Shown here: one piece after another, positions 27,976 to 38,400 of the stretch
Numbering within the stretch: the first letter of the stretch is position 1
Layout: the number at the start of each line of letters is the position of its first letter
Assembly (NCBI GenBank): GCA_011050235.1
Contig: DRGC01000073.1
Span: 62,001 to 126,000 of the forward strand
Length of the DNA: 64,000 nucleotides
Reading direction: 5' to 3'
Source: Phycisphaerae bacterium
Lineage (GTDB): Bacteria; Planctomycetota; Phycisphaerae; SM23-33
Notes under the pieces: generated by a model
The model's database searches: none
Told to the model about the DNA's origin: nothing
What the model saw: the letters and a program-made list of their open reading frames with translations, nothing else
Position numbers and translations under genes: made by a program

Positions 27976-30311
27976 GGTTGGTGCTCCTGTTGGGGTCCGT
28001 CCAATGCGGCGCGCTGGGCGGCCTGTGTGGATGTCGATCCCTGGAGCGCGCACTCCGGAAAGGTCACCGCGACAACCGTTCCCTTGCCTGGTTCACTGTC
28101 GATGTGAATCGTCCCTGCGTGATCCTGAACGATCTGCCGACAGATGGCCAGTCCCAGACCCGTTCCTTCATGTTTCGTTGTGAAAAACGGATCCCATATC
28201 TTGTCAAAGGCCTCTGCGGGGATGCCTTCCCCCTCGTCTACCACCTGCAGGATCACACTGTTGGACGAGCCGCTGACACTCGGCGTCAACACCCCTCGCT
28301 GGATCGTTACGACGATCTCCCCGCCCTCTCGGGACGCATCCGACGCATTCAAAATCAGATTCATGAGCAGCTGCCGAAGTTGGTCCGCAACGCCTGAGAC
28401 CTTCGGTAGATCCTTGGCGATCTCACACCGCAAGGCCACGCCTTTTTCCCGCAGGTTTGCCGAGACAAGCGCGAGCACGCCGTGAGCCACTTCGGCCAAG
28501 GCGACCTCCTGCTTGGCCTGGCTACCGCCAAGTCTGGCCAGTCGGGCGAAGGAACGCAAGAACGCTGCCAGACGGTCCACCTCCGCAAGGACTTCGGTCA
28601 GCAGCCCTTGGCATTCGCCGCATAGGTCGCCGGCCTCCTCAGCCACCTGGATTCTCGTCTTGATGGCAGCCAGAGGGTTACCCACCTCATGCATTACGCC
28701 GGCTGTGATCTGGCCGATCGACGACAATTTGTCCGCACGGGCCATTCCGCTTTGGAGGCGATGACGCATTTCGATCTGACGCTCGACCTCCCGCTTGAGT
28801 TCGACGTTCCACCCAGACAGCCGCGATTGGGCCGCTTGAAGTCGCTCCGTCATCGCATTGAAGTCGTTGGCCAGCCTCTCGATCTCGTCTCCCGTAGTGA
28901 CGTGAACGCGCTTGTCCAGGTCGCCGGCCGCGATATCACGCGTCGCCTGTTGAAGGCGCATGATCGGCCGAGCAAGATAGTCGCCTATCAACACGCCAAG
29001 GACGGCAGCGATGAGGACCACGAAGATCAGAACAACCGAAAGGAATCTCGTCAGACGGCGAATCGGGCCTTCGACAGTGGCTTGTGGCTGGCCGATCAAA
29101 AGAGTCCAATGGCGCTTCGGATCTCCCTGGTCAAAGGCAATGGAGGCGCTGGAAAGGAAAATCCCTCCTGTCTTGGCTGACGGCCCGCCTGGCGAGCGCT
29201 CCAGGATGGCTCTGGCCTCCTCAGGCGCATAGTCATCGGACAAGTGCCGCCCCTTCCCAAGATTGAAAAGGTCTCGCCTCGCCTCCGATTCGCCCACATA
29301 GCCCATGTAGGCGCCGCGTTGATCCACCAACCAGGCTTCCGTCCCGGGGCTCGGAGGTCCAAGAAGAGACATGATGTAGTCCCCGTGGATATTGATTACC
29401 AGCAGACCGCGGCCTATTCCTTTGTCTCCAGAAACAAGGGTCGCATAGCGAACAACTGCCCGGGGAGGTAGTTCTGCCCTGCCGTGTTCGACATTGAGGT
29501 CCATTGGTGAAGCATAGATCTGACCGGATCCAAGAGCGAGGGCGGCTTTCACATAGTATCGATTGCTCTTGTCCTGAAGCTCGGCGGAGTGAACAACTGC
29601 GGCCAGGCCTCCTTCGACGTTCAGCCGTACGACCTCGTGCCCAGCGCTGTCCAGGTATCGCACCTGATAGTACGCCCGCTTGCCTTGTGAGAAAATGAGA
29701 AGCTCCGACTGAACCTTCAGACGCAAGAGATCAACCTGTTCGGGGGTTGCCGTAGCTTCGGCGGCAGCAAGCTGCCGTATCGCCTGGACCTGGCTTAGAA
29801 AACGCAAGTCCTGTTGCACCCCCTGGAGGAACTGCTGAACTACTCGCGCTTTCGATCCGGTGTCAAATTCCACTCGCTGGATCGCGCTTTGCCAAAGAGA
29901 CTCTTGCATGCGTGACATCACAAAGATGCCGACTGTTATCGTTGGGATTACTGCCAGGGCGACCATGGGAATGGCGATCTTCGTGCGCAGACGAACGCTC
30001 TGCAAGCGACGCTTCCATGCCTTCTTCGAGGGCGACAGGATCCTGTCCGCCGCGGCGCCGGGAGTCTGGCGCAAGAGGATGAGGGTTGCAAGGACCGAGG
30101 CGATGGCCGCTGCCGAGAACCCGCGAATGATGTGAAGGGCGTGCATTACTTCAGGACCGGCCCCCCTGAGCCAGGTCCGTTCAACGATCTCATAGCCGAA
30201 GAAGAGCGTGCCAACTGCAAGGAAGCAAATGATGAATACCCGAACCAGATTCGGCTGTTGAACTCGATTGGGCTCCCTCTGGCGGTCCCTTCTAGGCATC
30301 ATCTCCCCCAT
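27972..30311 (-). CDS. Membrane sensor histidine kinase (NtrB-like) partner of the activator
   Basis: About 779 residues; the start is one of several ATGs between 30299 and 30311. Two N-terminal hydrophobic segments are followed by a helix near 112. A large extracytoplasmic dCache-like sensor region spans about 130-420 (QVRYLDSAGHEVVRLNVEGG, YYVKAALALGSGQIYASPMDL). Then come a second flanking helix, a HAMP domain (about 450-480), HisKA with the phospho-acceptor in VMHEVGNPLAAIKTR (about 540), and HATPase with NLILNASDAS, DEGEGIP and GTGLGLAICRQIV. It presumably senses a periplasmic small molecule, possibly the electron acceptor of the downstream operon. Confidence 0.93.
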   Translation of the reverse strand: MGEMMPRRDRQREPNRVQQPNLVRVFIICFLAVGTLFFGYEIVERTWLRGAGPEVMHALHIIRGFSAAAIASVLATLILLRQTPGAAADRILSPSKKAWKRRLQSVRLRTKIAIPMVALAVIPTITVGIFVMSRMQESLWQSAIQRVEFDTGSKARVVQQFLQGVQQDLRFLSQVQAIRQLAAAEATATPEQVDLLRLKVQSELLIFSQGKRAYYQVRYLDSAGHEVVRLNVEGGLAAVVHSAELQDKSNRYYVKAALALGSGQIYASPMDLNVEHGRAELPPRAVVRYATLVSGDKGIGRGLLVINIHGDYIMSLLGPPSPGTEAWLVDQRGAYMGYVGESEARRDLFNLGKGRHLSDDYAPEEARAILERSPGGPSAKTGGIFLSSASIAFDQGDPKRHWTLLIGQPQATVEGPIRRLTRFLSVVLIFVVLIAAVLGVLIGDYLARPIMRLQQATRDIAAGDLDKRVHVTTGDEIERLANDFNAMTERLQAAQSRLSGWNVELKREVERQIEMRHRLQSGMARADKLSSIGQITAGVMHEVGNPLAAIKTRIQVAEEAGDLCGECQGLLTEVLAEVDRLAAFLRSFARLARLGGSQAKQEVALAEVAHGVLALVSANLREKGVALRCEIAKDLPKVSGVADQLRQLLMNLILNASDASREGGEIVVTIQRGVLTPSVSGSSNSVILQVVDEGEGIPAEAFDKIWDPFFTTKHEGTGLGLAICRQIVQDHAGTIHIDSEPGKGTVVAVTFPECALQGSTSTQAAQRAALDGPQQEHQP

Positions 30312-30742
30312 CCGCGCCTTCTTGCTCTGGAACGCCCAAGCCATGACCAAGCGCCTCATGGCAAGGTCCACAGATGATACTCATCTCAGACATCTTCTCT
30401 TCCGCTTCCACTGGACCGTGAGGCGGCAGCCACTTTTCGCACCTCCGCGAGAGCCGCAACGTGAGCAGCCGTTTCGTGCGCCGCCAGTCTACATAGACCA
30501 TCTTAGAGAGCTGCCGGCAGGAATCAATCTTGTGCAGCCCGTGGACAATTCTCCGGCCGTCCTGCGCGGGGGACGGTGAAGTCGGCGTCGGCGGCAAGGT
30601 CGCGCTCGTGGATCGGTATCTCTTCGCGGCCGTCATGGCGCGTGTTCGTCGCCTTCCCGGCCAGACCCCAATATACCTGTTTCGGGCCCGGCCGAGCCTT
30701 GGAACCTTGTGGAATCAGATGGAACTTGTAGGGGAACGCCAC
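30292..30742 (-). pseudogene. Small Cys-containing protein gene split by a 1-base frameshift
   Basis: Two overlapping frames look like halves of one gene. The first runs from GTG 30742 (MAFPYKFHLIPQGSKARPG...) to a stop at 30524. The second frame, entered near a CCCCC run around 30584, continues to 30292 and contains CRQLSKMVYVDWRRTKRLL and IICGPCHEALG. Deleting one C would give a single protein of about 150 residues ending at the kinase start. The Cys pairs may bind zinc, or CGPCH could be a haem motif, but no signal peptide is visible. It lies 17 bases after the YyaL-DsbD gene and overlaps the kinase start. It may be a real mutation or a sequencing error. Confidence 0.5.
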
Positions 30743-30759
30743 GCGAGGTGTCGCATCGC

Positions 30760-33700
30760 TCAGTTCGCTGGCCGCCTCGGGGCGCTTGGGGCCATGGCTT
30801 CATCCAGCGCCCGCGCCACCTGCTCGACCGTGTAGAAATCGCTTTTGAACAGCGCGTTCCCGTCAGGTCCGAAAATCACCAACAGCGGAATGGTCAGCCG
30901 TTCCATCCGTTCAAGCATGCGGCGGCCCACTCTATTGCGACCAGTGGTCAGGTCTACCTTCATGGGCATCACGGAATCCTTCTTGAGCCGGTCCACGATT
31001 GTCGGGTTTCGCAGGACGCTCTCCTCCAAGGCCTTGCAGTTGAGACACCACTCCGCCGTGAAGTCCAGCACCACGACCTTGCCCTCTCGGACAGCCCCCT
31101 CGAATCGCTCCGGAGTATAGTGGACCCAGTTCACGGGCCCTTGAGCGGTCAGGCGCACCGCCAGAGCGACCGCCCCGAAGGCCATCACGCCGCCCAGGCC
31201 GATGACTAGGGCGCGGGCGATAGCGGATCGGCTGAAGCGGACCGTGCGCCAGGCCATCCATACCCCCCCGGAGGCCACCAACAGCATGACGGGCCACCAG
31301 TAGAACCGGCCGGCCGACCCCTGCGGGGAGGCGGTCAGGGCCGTCACGCCGACGCCGACGAAATAGGCGGCCGCAGCCAGCATGAGCAGGCCCATGACCT
31401 GCTTGACCAAGACGCTCGCGGGGCCGGTGTGCGGCACCTTGGCCACCAGACGGGGCCAGGCCGCCAGCACGAGGTACGGCAGCGCCATGCCCACGCCAAC
31501 GGCTGCGAACGTCGCCAACGAGACCGCCGGCAACTGGCGCACGGACCAGCCCAGAGCCGCCCCCATGAACGGCGCTGTGCACGGGGTCGAAAGCACGGCG
31601 ATCATGATCCCGAAGAGGAACGAGCCGCTATAGGTGTCCTGCTGCGGGGTAATGTGATACACGAACTGAGGTAGACGAACGGTGAACAACCCGCACATGC
31701 CGAACGCCATGACCGCAATGAACACGCCGACGCCAATGGTGAACAAAGGCAACTGGAACATCTGGTTGACCGCCGTGAAACTGGTGATCGTCGCCATGAC
31801 GACTGCCAGGGCCGTCCAGAAGGCCACCACTCCCAATGAAACAAAGACGCCCAGCACAAAGCAGCGACGGGGATGACCGGCTACCTGTGACAGCCCCATC
31901 ACCTTGATGGGGATTATCGGCAGCACGCACGGCGTGAGGTTCAGCAGGAAACCTCCCAGCGCCGCCACTGCCAGCAGCAGCCCCATTCCAATTGCAGAGC
32001 CTGTATCCACCACGAACTCGCGGCCGAAGGCGCCAAGAGACACCTCCTCAGACCGTTCCCCTTTGCTCGCCTGGTCGCTCGGCGACCGCGAGCCGTGTTG
32101 CGGCCCGTCGGAGGAACGGAAGATGGCGGAGCGCCGGCTGTTGCCGTCACCGACGGCCTCCGGGTCCACCAGCACGGTCAGGCCCAGTGTCGTCGTCTCC
32201 GGCAGCAGACACCGCTTATCGTCGCACGCCTGGGTCTTGACGGTCACGGTAACTGCGCGCGGGCCGGGCGAGGCGTCTTTGGCAACCATCAGAGGCACAC
32301 GGAACCAGATACGGCCCACATAGGCGTTCAGCGGCTCCTTGAGGATCGGGTCCTCCAACCTGCGCGGCTGCGGCGCCTGGACCCGGCCGGCCGCTATGCC
32401 TTCGGCAGTTTCCACCGACACCGTGCTGGCAATCAGAAACCCCATCTGAGGGTTCTCCCCATAGAGATGCCAGCCTTCATCAATGTCCACGGACACCGCC
32501 AAGTCCACCGTCTCGCCCGGCCGGACTGTGAGGCGCGAAGCGTATACGGAGATCGTCACCGGATCGGTTCGCTTCTGTGCATCAGGCCGGAGTTCGTCCG
32601 CCGCGCCGCCCACGTGGAGCGGCCGCTCGGATGAAGCGGCCTCGGGCAACCCACGAGACGGCTTCGCCGCAATCTCCTTCACATCCTGATCGCCCAGCCG
32701 CTTGGCCGCCACGAGGACCGCCTCGCCGCCGAAGGGGCTCTGTTGCATCACGCCAATCAGGGACTCCAGCGTTCGTCTCGCTGCGGCCACGTAGCGCATG
32801 TCGCCGGTCAACACACCGATGTCCAGCAGCGCCACTGCGGCCACACCGTTGGCGTTGGGGGTGTTTCCGCCTCCGCTGATGCTCTTGGACCGCACAAGAA
32901 GGTCTTCGTGGTCGGGCGTTGTGAAGTAAAATCCGCCGTTGGTCTTGTCCTGGAAGTCATCCAGCAGTTTCTCAACGAGCTGTCCGGCCCGCGCCAACCA
33001 CCGCGGATCGCCCGTCGCCTGATGAAGCTCGATAAGGGCCTCGGCGAGGTAGGCGTAGTCGTCCAGGTAACCTAGCTGTTTTGCCTGGTCCGCACGATAG
33101 GTGCGAAGAAGCGTATCTCCCCGCATCATGTGGCTGACGATGAAGTCGGCCGCCTTCATGGCCGCCTCGGTGTAGCGAGGCTCGTCGAGTTGTCGGCCGG
33201 CATAGGCGAGTGAGGCGATCATCAACCCATTCCAACTCGTGAGGACCTTGTCGTCCTTATGCGGCTGGGCCCACGTCTGGCGGCGTGCCAGGAGCTTCTG
33301 ACGCATGCCGGCCAGCCGCCCGGCGAAGGCCCTCGGGGTCTGGCCTCGGGCCTCTGCTATCTCCCCGATCGGCTCGTCCAGATGCGGGATATTCAAGCCG
33401 CGCCGGTCGCCGGTCGCCTCTTCAACGAAATTGCCCCCCTCCTCGAAGCCATACACTTGCCCGAATAACTTGGCGTCCTGGGCCCCCAGCACGTCCGCCA
33501 CTTCCCTGGGGTGCCAGAGATAGATTTGGCCCTCCTTGCCCACCTCCCCGGCATCGATCGCCGAGTAGAACGCGCCGTCAGGCGAGGTCATGTCCCGTTG
33601 GAGCCACCCGAAAATGTCCTCGACGGCCGTGCGATATCGCTCGCTGCCGGTGACGAGGTAGCCATCAACGTAAACCCGCATGAGTTGGGCGTTGTCATAG

Positions 33701-34668
33701 AGCATCTTCTCGAAGTGCGGCACCAGCCATTCGTCGTCCGTCGCGTAGCGGTGGAACCCGCCGCCCACATGGTCGTGGATGCCGCCCGACCACATCGCAT
33801 CGAGGGTCCTGGTAATCTGCCCAAGCAGCTCCTCGTTGCCCGTGTCGCGGTACTGACGGATAAGTAGTCGCAACGTTCCGTGTGGAGGGAACTTCGGCGC
33901 GCCGCTAAAGCCGCCGTGTCGCGAGTCGAAATTGCGAGTCAGTAGCCCGACCGCCTGATCCACTGCCTGCGACGTCGGCTCACCTTTGCGAGCCAATGCC
34001 TCCCCGCTGCCGATTCGAGCGATGGCTGAGGCCAGTTGGTCGGCCTGATTCTCGACGTCCAGCCGTCTGGTCTTCCATACATTGATCAATCTGGTGAGAA
34101 TCAGCATGAACTGCGGTTTGGGGAAGTACGTGCCCGCCATCCACGGTTTGCCCTCGGGGGTCAGCCACACAGAGTTCGGCCAGCCGCCGCGCTGAGTGAG
34201 TAACTGGGTGGCAAGCATGTACTGCTCGTCGATGTCCGGCCGTTCTTCCCGGTCTACTTTGATCGCAACAAAGTTCTCATTGAGGAGCCTGGCCACCTCG
34301 GCGTCCTCGAAGGACTCCTTCTCCATCACGTGGCACCAATAGCACGTCGAGTAGCCGATGGACACGAAGACGGGTTTATCCTCGCGCCTGGCTTTGTCAA
34401 ACGCCTCCTGGCCCCAGGGATACCAGTCCACCGGGTTGTGCGCATGCTGAAGCAGGTAGGGACTGGTCTCGTTGGCCAAGCGGTTGGTGTGCTGATGGCC
34501 GGTGTTGCCCGCCGAGGCCGCCTGCGCGGCCAGCCCTCTGTCAGGCGGTTCAGTGGCTTCGTACCGGCGCCACATCCACGCGGCCAACACACATGCCGCT
34601 ACGATGGCCAAGACCCTCAACGAGCGCCACCATGCCCGCCTCGGCAAGACTGGGCGACATTCAGTCAT
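30760..34668 (-). CDS. YyaL (DUF255)-DsbD fusion: thiol-disulfide transmembrane reductase
   Basis: 1302 residues. An N-terminal membrane anchor (about 14-31) is followed by a DUF255/YyaL thioredoxin-like domain with redox pair C109-x-x-C112 ([14 protein letters not shown]) and a six-hairpin-glycosidase-like region to about 680. A DsbD alpha-like immunoglobulin domain (about 705-840) follows with [10 protein letters not shown] and the C-x4-C pair in [12 protein letters not shown]. The DsbD membrane domain (about 885-1170) has both key cysteines, [14 protein letters not shown] and [12 protein letters not shown]-terminal thioredoxin domain carries EWCLNC. All DsbD active cysteines are kept. It should import reducing power to the periplasm for cytochrome c and CuA maturation. 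The YyaL module on the same chain is unusual. Confidence 0.92.
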   Translation of the reverse strand: MTECRPVLPRRAWWRSLRVLAIVAACVLAAWMWRRYEATEPPDRGLAAQAASAGNTGHQHTNRLANETSPYLLQHAHNPVDWYPWGQEAFDKARREDKPVFVSIGYSTCYWCHVMEKESFEDAEVARLLNENFVAIKVDREERPDIDEQYMLATQLLTQRGGWPNSVWLTPEGKPWMAGTYFPKPQFMLILTRLINVWKTRRLDVENQADQLASAIARIGSGEALARKGEPTSQAVDQAVGLLTRNFDSRHGGFSGAPKFPPHGTLRLLIRQYRDTGNEELLGQITRTLDAMWSGGIHDHVGGGFHRYATDDEWLVPHFEKMLYDNAQLMRVYVDGYLVTGSERYRTAVEDIFGWLQRDMTSPDGAFYSAIDAGEVGKEGQIYLWHPREVADVLGAQDAKLFGQVYGFEEGGNFVEEATGDRRGLNIPHLDEPIGEIAEARGQTPRAFAGRLAGMRQKLLARRQTWAQPHKDDKVLTSWNGLMIASLAYAGRQLDEPRYTEAAMKAADFIVSHMMRGDTLLRTYRADQAKQLGYLDDYAYLAEALIELHQATGDPRWLARAGQLVEKLLDDFQDKTNGGFYFTTPDHEDLLVRSKSISGGGNTPNANGVAAVALLDIGVLTGDMRYVAAARRTLESLIGVMQQSPFGGEAVLVAAKRLGDQDVKEIAAKPSRGLPEAASSERPLHVGGAADELRPDAQKRTDPVTISVYASRLTVRPGETVDLAVSVDIDEGWHLYGENPQMGFLIASTVSVETAEGIAAGRVQAPQPRRLEDPILKEPLNAYVGRIWFRVPLMVAKDASPGPRAVTVTVKTQACDDKRCLLPETTTLGLTVLVDPEAVGDGNSRRSAIFRSSDGPQHGSRSPSDQASKGERSEEVSLGAFGREFVVDTGSAIGMGLLLAVAALGGFLLNLTPCVLPIIPIKVMGLSQVAGHPRRCFVLGVFVSLGVVAFWTALAVVMATITSFTAVNQMFQLPLFTIGVGVFIAVMAFGMCGLFTVRLPQFVYHITPQQDTYSGSFLFGIMIAVLSTPCTAPFMGAALGWSVRQLPAVSLATFAAVGVGMALPYLVLAAWPRLVAKVPHTGPASVLVKQVMGLLMLAAAAYFVGVGVTALTASPQGSAGRFYWWPVMLLVASGGVWMAWRTVRFSRSAIARALVIGLGGVMAFGAVALAVRLTAQGPVNWVHYTPERFEGAVREGKVVVLDFTAEWCLNCKALEESVLRNPTIVDRLKKDSVMPMKVDLTTGRNRVGRRMLERMERLTIPLLVIFGPDGNALFKSDFYTVEQVARALDEAMAPSAPRRPAN

Positions 34669-34887
34669 ACACGCTCCTTTGTGCGGAGGGCTTGTTCCCT
34701 CCCTGACGCGGGGACACAGCTACGACGAAACTTTCTCCACGGCGCCAACCAACTTGACGCCCATGTCCTTCAACGACGGGTCGCGCGTGAGCCGATCGAG
34801 CAGCCGGCGGCATCTCCTCGAATACGCTGCCCATCGGTGGGTGTCTTCGTATCATCGCCCGCGTGCATCCTCAGAACGGCCCGTTGC

Positions 34888-35703
34888 TCAGTGGGCCCGG
34901 CTGTCAGCCCTGGCCAACAAAGCCAGATACCGTTCCGGTGGCATGTAACCGGGTTGGCTGAACACCACCTCTCCTTCCGCATTCAGGACCAGCGTGGTCG
35001 GCAGGCCGGTCACGCCGAAGCGCCTGGCCAGATCAGGTTGCTCGTCGGTGTTGATTTTCAGGAGGGTGAACCCCTTCATTCGCTCCTGCACTCGGGGATC
35101 CGAGAGGGTGTCCGTCTCAAGCTTCTTGCACCAACCGCACCACTCGGCATAGGCATCAACCAGGATGACCGTGTTCCTCTGCTTGGCTTCCGCGATCGCC
35201 TCCGACAGCGAACGGTGCCACGAGATCTCCGCCTTCTCCTCCGGAGTCGAGGCCTCTTCAAGGGAGAACACTTCCAGCACCCGCTCCATGGGGTAGACCT
35301 TACCCGTCACGTGCAGACTTTCGCCATGGCGATTGTGAACAAGGTCTTGACTCTTGTCCGTTTCGAGGTAATGCAGGATCCCGCCTTGCATCTCCGTCCG
35401 TTCCTCCCCGCCGACGATGACCTCCGTCACCCTCAGTGAATGCCTATGCCCAAACCGGCTGCACTGGGCGCCGGCGCCTTGTTCCTTTTTCAGCGCGCAG
35501 CCCAGGCAAATGTTTACGCCTGTCACCCTCGCCTCAAAGGCGTCCTGTGCGGACCAGGAGGCGGCGGATTCTTCGAGGTTGAGCGCCGCACCGCGTCCCG
35601 CATCAGCTTCCGGCCACATGCGGCTCCACTGAACAAGGGCCAGGACGGCAACAACGACCGAAACCACGGTGACAACAATTGAACCTTTCGTGAAGGCAAC
35701 CAT
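34888..35703 (-). CDS. Membrane-anchored thioredoxin-like protein with N-terminal Cys/His domain
   Basis: 271 residues from ATG 35703, which has AAGGAG about 7 bases upstream. One membrane helix (about 6-26) is followed by a domain of about 100 residues with CLGCALKKEQGAGAQC and FGHRHSL, a likely metal site on a beta-rich fold. The C terminus is a thioredoxin fold with the active site AEWCGWCKKLE and the cis-Pro loop GVTGLPTTLVL. It should act in the periplasm as partner of the DsbD-like protein encoded next. The gap to that gene (34669-34887) contains short open stretches, for example 34715-34868, that may be a decayed gene. Confidence 0.82.
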   Translation of the reverse strand: MVAFTKGSIVVTVVSVVVAVLALVQWSRMWPEADAGRGAALNLEESAASWSAQDAFEARVTGVNICLGCALKKEQGAGAQCSRFGHRHSLRVTEVIVGGEERTEMQGGILHYLETDKSQDLVHNRHGESLHVTGKVYPMERVLEVFSLEEASTPEEKAEISWHRSLSEAIAEAKQRNTVILVDAYAEWCGWCKKLETDTLSDPRVQERMKGFTLLKINTDEQPDLARRFGVTGLPTTLVLNAEGEVVFSQPGYMPPERYLALLARADSRAH

Positions 35704-35855
35704 TCTGATTCTCCTTGGCACTTGATCGGACTTATGGTCCCGATCGCATTCGCGCACCGGAAAAGGGCGCAACCACTCCGGCTTCGCAGAGCAGTCTGCC
35801 TCTCGTTAGAGGAGTGCCCGCGACGTCCCCCGGTATTCCCGGCCGAAAGGAAAAC

Positions 35856-36905
35856 CTACCCAGGTTGCTTCTGCGCCACAGGGGCCGCGTTAGCCGGCGG
35901 CATTCGGAAGGCCAAAACGTTGTTGCCGAGAGCCCACGCCGCCTGGGCAATCTCGGATCGGCTGGCCCCAGAGCGGGAGGGTGCGAGGGCAAGACCGCGA
36001 ATGGCCGACAAGCCGCCCTGCCCTTGCGCCAGCATCGCAGCCGCAAGGACCACGAGATCATCATCACGGTCAAGCCCCACGTCCTGAAAGGCTCGTTCAA
36101 ACGCCCGGATAGCACGAGGGTCCCCGAGACCAACCAATTTCTTTACCGCCCAGTCATCCAGGGGGCCGAATTTTGCCGAACGGCGGACGCGGTCAATCAG
36201 AAACGGCACGGGATCATCCTGCTGCACGAGGGCAATCCTCTCGATGGCTTCTTCAGCCGCCCTTCGCTCGATCTTGTTGCGGGGCGCTTGGACCACGGAA
36301 TGCAGGTAGGGCAAGGCGGAGGGGTCGGCAATGTTGCTCAGCGCCGTCAGGGCAAGGCTGCCGACCGTTCCCTGGCGGTGAGCGCCTATCAGGACATCGA
36401 CCGCCTTGGCCGAGCCGAGCTCGCCCAGGGCAATCGTCGCGCACACCCGCAAGTCGGCGTTCCTCGGGTCCTGGATCGCGTCAGCAAGGGGCGCCACCCA
36501 GCGGTCATCCCCAAGGAAACCCAGGCTGTGGGCCAGTTGGCAGGGCCGGTAAGTCCCCTCATCCTTCATGGATGCGGCGATAGCAGGCCCGGCCTCTTGT
36601 ACCCCTCGCGAGGCCAGCCACGCCGCCGCCTCGACCCGATGCTCGCCGTCGTCGCTCCACAACAGAGCGATATGTCGGTCAATGTCCTCCCGGCTGACGG
36701 GCAATACCACTCCATCGATCGACACACCCCATGAAACCAAAGCGGCGTAAATCTTCTGCCTGTAGTCAGGCAACTGCCGCTCTTGCGCCACATACTGGTA
36801 AACCACCACCACGCCGACGGCGACGCATAGCGCGACAAAGAAGCGCCGCAGCCGCACTGGCCCACCCGTCGGGGCCTTTGTCTTGTCCTGAGCATTTAAC
36901 ATCAT
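35856..36905 (-). CDS. Membrane-anchored HEAT-repeat protein
   Basis: About 349 residues. There is one N-terminal membrane helix (RRFFVALCVAVGVVVVYQYV). The rest is built of helical hairpins of HEAT/PBS-lyase type (HRVEAAAWLASRGVQEAGPA, LRVCATIALGELGSAKAVD, TALSNIADPSALPYL), probably a protein-binding scaffold in the periplasm. It follows the putative anti-sigma gene by a few bases. The start is ATG 36905 or 36902; a GTG at 36908 is also in frame. Role unknown; a signalling adaptor for the sigma/anti-sigma pair is possible. Confidence 0.75.
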   Translation of the reverse strand: MMLNAQDKTKAPTGGPVRLRRFFVALCVAVGVVVVYQYVAQERQLPDYRQKIYAALVSWGVSIDGVVLPVSREDIDRHIALLWSDDGEHRVEAAAWLASRGVQEAGPAIAASMKDEGTYRPCQLAHSLGFLGDDRWVAPLADAIQDPRNADLRVCATIALGELGSAKAVDVLIGAHRQGTVGSLALTALSNIADPSALPYLHSVVQAPRNKIERRAAEEAIERIALVQQDDPVPFLIDRVRRSAKFGPLDDWAVKKLVGLGDPRAIRAFERAFQDVGLDRDDDLVVLAAAMLAQGQGGLSAIRGLALAPSRSGASRSEIAQAAWALGNNVLAFRMPPANAAPVAQKQPG

Positions 36906-36910
36906 CACTC

Positions 36911-37780
36911 TTAGAACTCCAGCGCCCTCATATCATGGCGGGGTGACGCCTCGGCGCGATCATGCGGGGCGGCGGACGCGTGAGCCGCCCCCCAAGTGCT
37001 CGCGTCCTTGTCCGATTCAGAGGCCCGCACCGTCAGATTCGGCACGAACGCATCGCGCTTAGCAACCAGGACGTAGGCACAGTCGTTTTCCGTCCAGATC
37101 AGCGCGTCGCATTCTCCGTCGGTCCCGCCGTCATCAGAAACCACCGTGCGACGAGAGAACTCGCGGGGCAAACCGAAGTCCTTGGGGCAGAATTGATAGA
37201 GCGAGTACTCGTATCCGTCTCTCTCCCATCGCGTGTAGACCGCCGTGTGCCGCCCGAAGGAGCACTTGCGGCCGCCAAGGAGATGGAACCCCTGTCCCAA
37301 CTGCGGGAGCTTGATGTCGAAATGCACCTGGGGCTTGAGGGCGGCGATGAGGGCCGGCTCGTCGGATGTCTCAATGGTAAGCTGCTGCCCGAACATGTGA
37401 TCGCCAATGGCTGTGAGGCCGATCTGGTGAATCCGCTGTGTCGGACCCCGCCCCGACAGGAACAGTACCGCAAGCCCGCCGCAGACAAGCACGAGGCCCG
37501 CTGCCGCAGTTATGCTCCAACGCCGCAGGCTACGCCGCGACAGGGAAAATTCCTCCGGAATGGCTAACAGTCGCTCCTCCAAGCCGACCGACACCGAAAC
37601 GCGAGGCAACTCCACCCGCAGTCGCTCGTCCACATCCAGCAGTGCGACCCACTTGTCCTCGGCCCACGCGCCGGCTTCCTGCACGCGATGAATCACTTCC
37701 TGCCGGCGCGGGTCGCCGGCGGGCAGCGCGGCGGCCTCGGCCATGTCCCTCTGCAATTGGTCTCGTTCTTGAGTGCTCAT
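36911..37780 (-). CDS. Putative membrane anti-sigma factor
   Basis: 289 residues. A cytoplasmic N-terminal part (about 1-85), one membrane helix (about 90-111, ITAAAGLVLVCGGLAVLFL) and a periplasmic domain with four Cys (RKCSFG, QFCPKD, GECDAL, NDCAYV) give the topology of anti-sigma factors. There is no zinc HxxxCxxC motif in the N-terminal part. The gene overlaps the ECF sigma stop (ATGA), which is the usual pairing. The periplasmic Cys pairs could sense redox state, which would suit the downstream thiol-redox genes. The call rests mainly on context and topology. Confidence 0.65.
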   Translation of the reverse strand: MSTQERDQLQRDMAEAAALPAGDPRRQEVIHRVQEAGAWAEDKWVALLDVDERLRVELPRVSVSVGLEERLLAIPEEFSLSRRSLRRWSITAAAGLVLVCGGLAVLFLSGRGPTQRIHQIGLTAIGDHMFGQQLTIETSDEPALIAALKPQVHFDIKLPQLGQGFHLLGGRKCSFGRHTAVYTRWERDGYEYSLYQFCPKDFGLPREFSRRTVVSDDGGTDGECDALIWTENDCAYVLVAKRDAFVPNLTVRASESDKDASTWGAAHASAAPHDRAEASPRHDMRALEF

Positions 37781-38400
37781 GCTCCACCTCCCAGGCGAAA
37801 TCGCCCGGATTGATTGCCGTTCATTCCGCGGTCAGCCGTCTCCGACTCAGAACGACGTCCATTCTCAAACACGGACCGCAGCTTCTGGCGAGCGCGGTGA
37901 ATGCGAGAAAGAACCGTGCCCAGCGGGATGCTCAGCGCCTCTGCCGTTTCCCGGCACGTCAGGCCTTGCAGCAACACCATCAGCAAAGGCGTTTTGAGGT
38001 CTTCGTCAAGCTTGTCCAGGGCGACCTGAAGAGCTTCCCGGTCGACCAGCCTTATCACCGGGGACGGACGGGGGTCCGCAATCTGTTCCACCAGGTCGCT
38101 AGTCGATACGGAAGCCCTGATCCGCCTCGATCGATGCCGCACGAAGTGCGCGTACCGAAACCGCAAGATCTGGAACAGCCAAGCCCTTGCCAGACGGCGG
38201 TCACGAAGTTGGCTCGCGCCTTTCCAAGCATGGTAAAATGTCTCCTGCACCAAGTCTTCGGCGTCAGCAGCATCGCCACACAGTCTGTAGGACAAAGCAT
38301 ATAACTCGCGCGAGTAGTCACGCACCCACGCGGTGTAAAGCTCTCGTTTTTTTCGCTCGCGCATTGTCTGAGTCTTTGGGCCGTTCAGTTTCTCCACCAC
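37777..38400 (-). CDS. ECF-family RNA polymerase sigma factor
   Basis: 207 residues. Region 2 is seen in LYALSYRLCGDAADAEDLVQ and ETFYHAWKGASQLRDRRLAR with AWLFQILRFRYA; region 4 in LLMVLLQGLTCRETAEALSI and PLGTVLSRIHRARQKLR. Two starts are possible, GTG 38400 and ATG 38364; the second gives a typical N terminus. It is the first gene of the minus-strand redox cluster and is divergent from a second ECF gene at 38935. Confidence 0.9.
   Translation of the reverse strand: MVEKLNGPKTQTMRERKKRELYTAWVRDYSRELYALSYRLCGDAADAEDLVQETFYHAWKGASQLRDRRLARAWLFQILRFRYAHFVRHRSRRIRASVSTSDLVEQIADPRPSPVIRLVDREALQVALDKLDEDLKTPLLMVLLQGLTCRETAEALSIPLGTVLSRIHRARQKLRSVFENGRRSESETADRGMNGNQSGRFRLGGGA

Noticed and set aside
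34669-34887. Small gene between thioredoxin and the DsbD fusion
   Set aside because: Short coding-like stretches occur in two frames, but no start or uninterrupted frame supports a gene; probably a decayed fragment.
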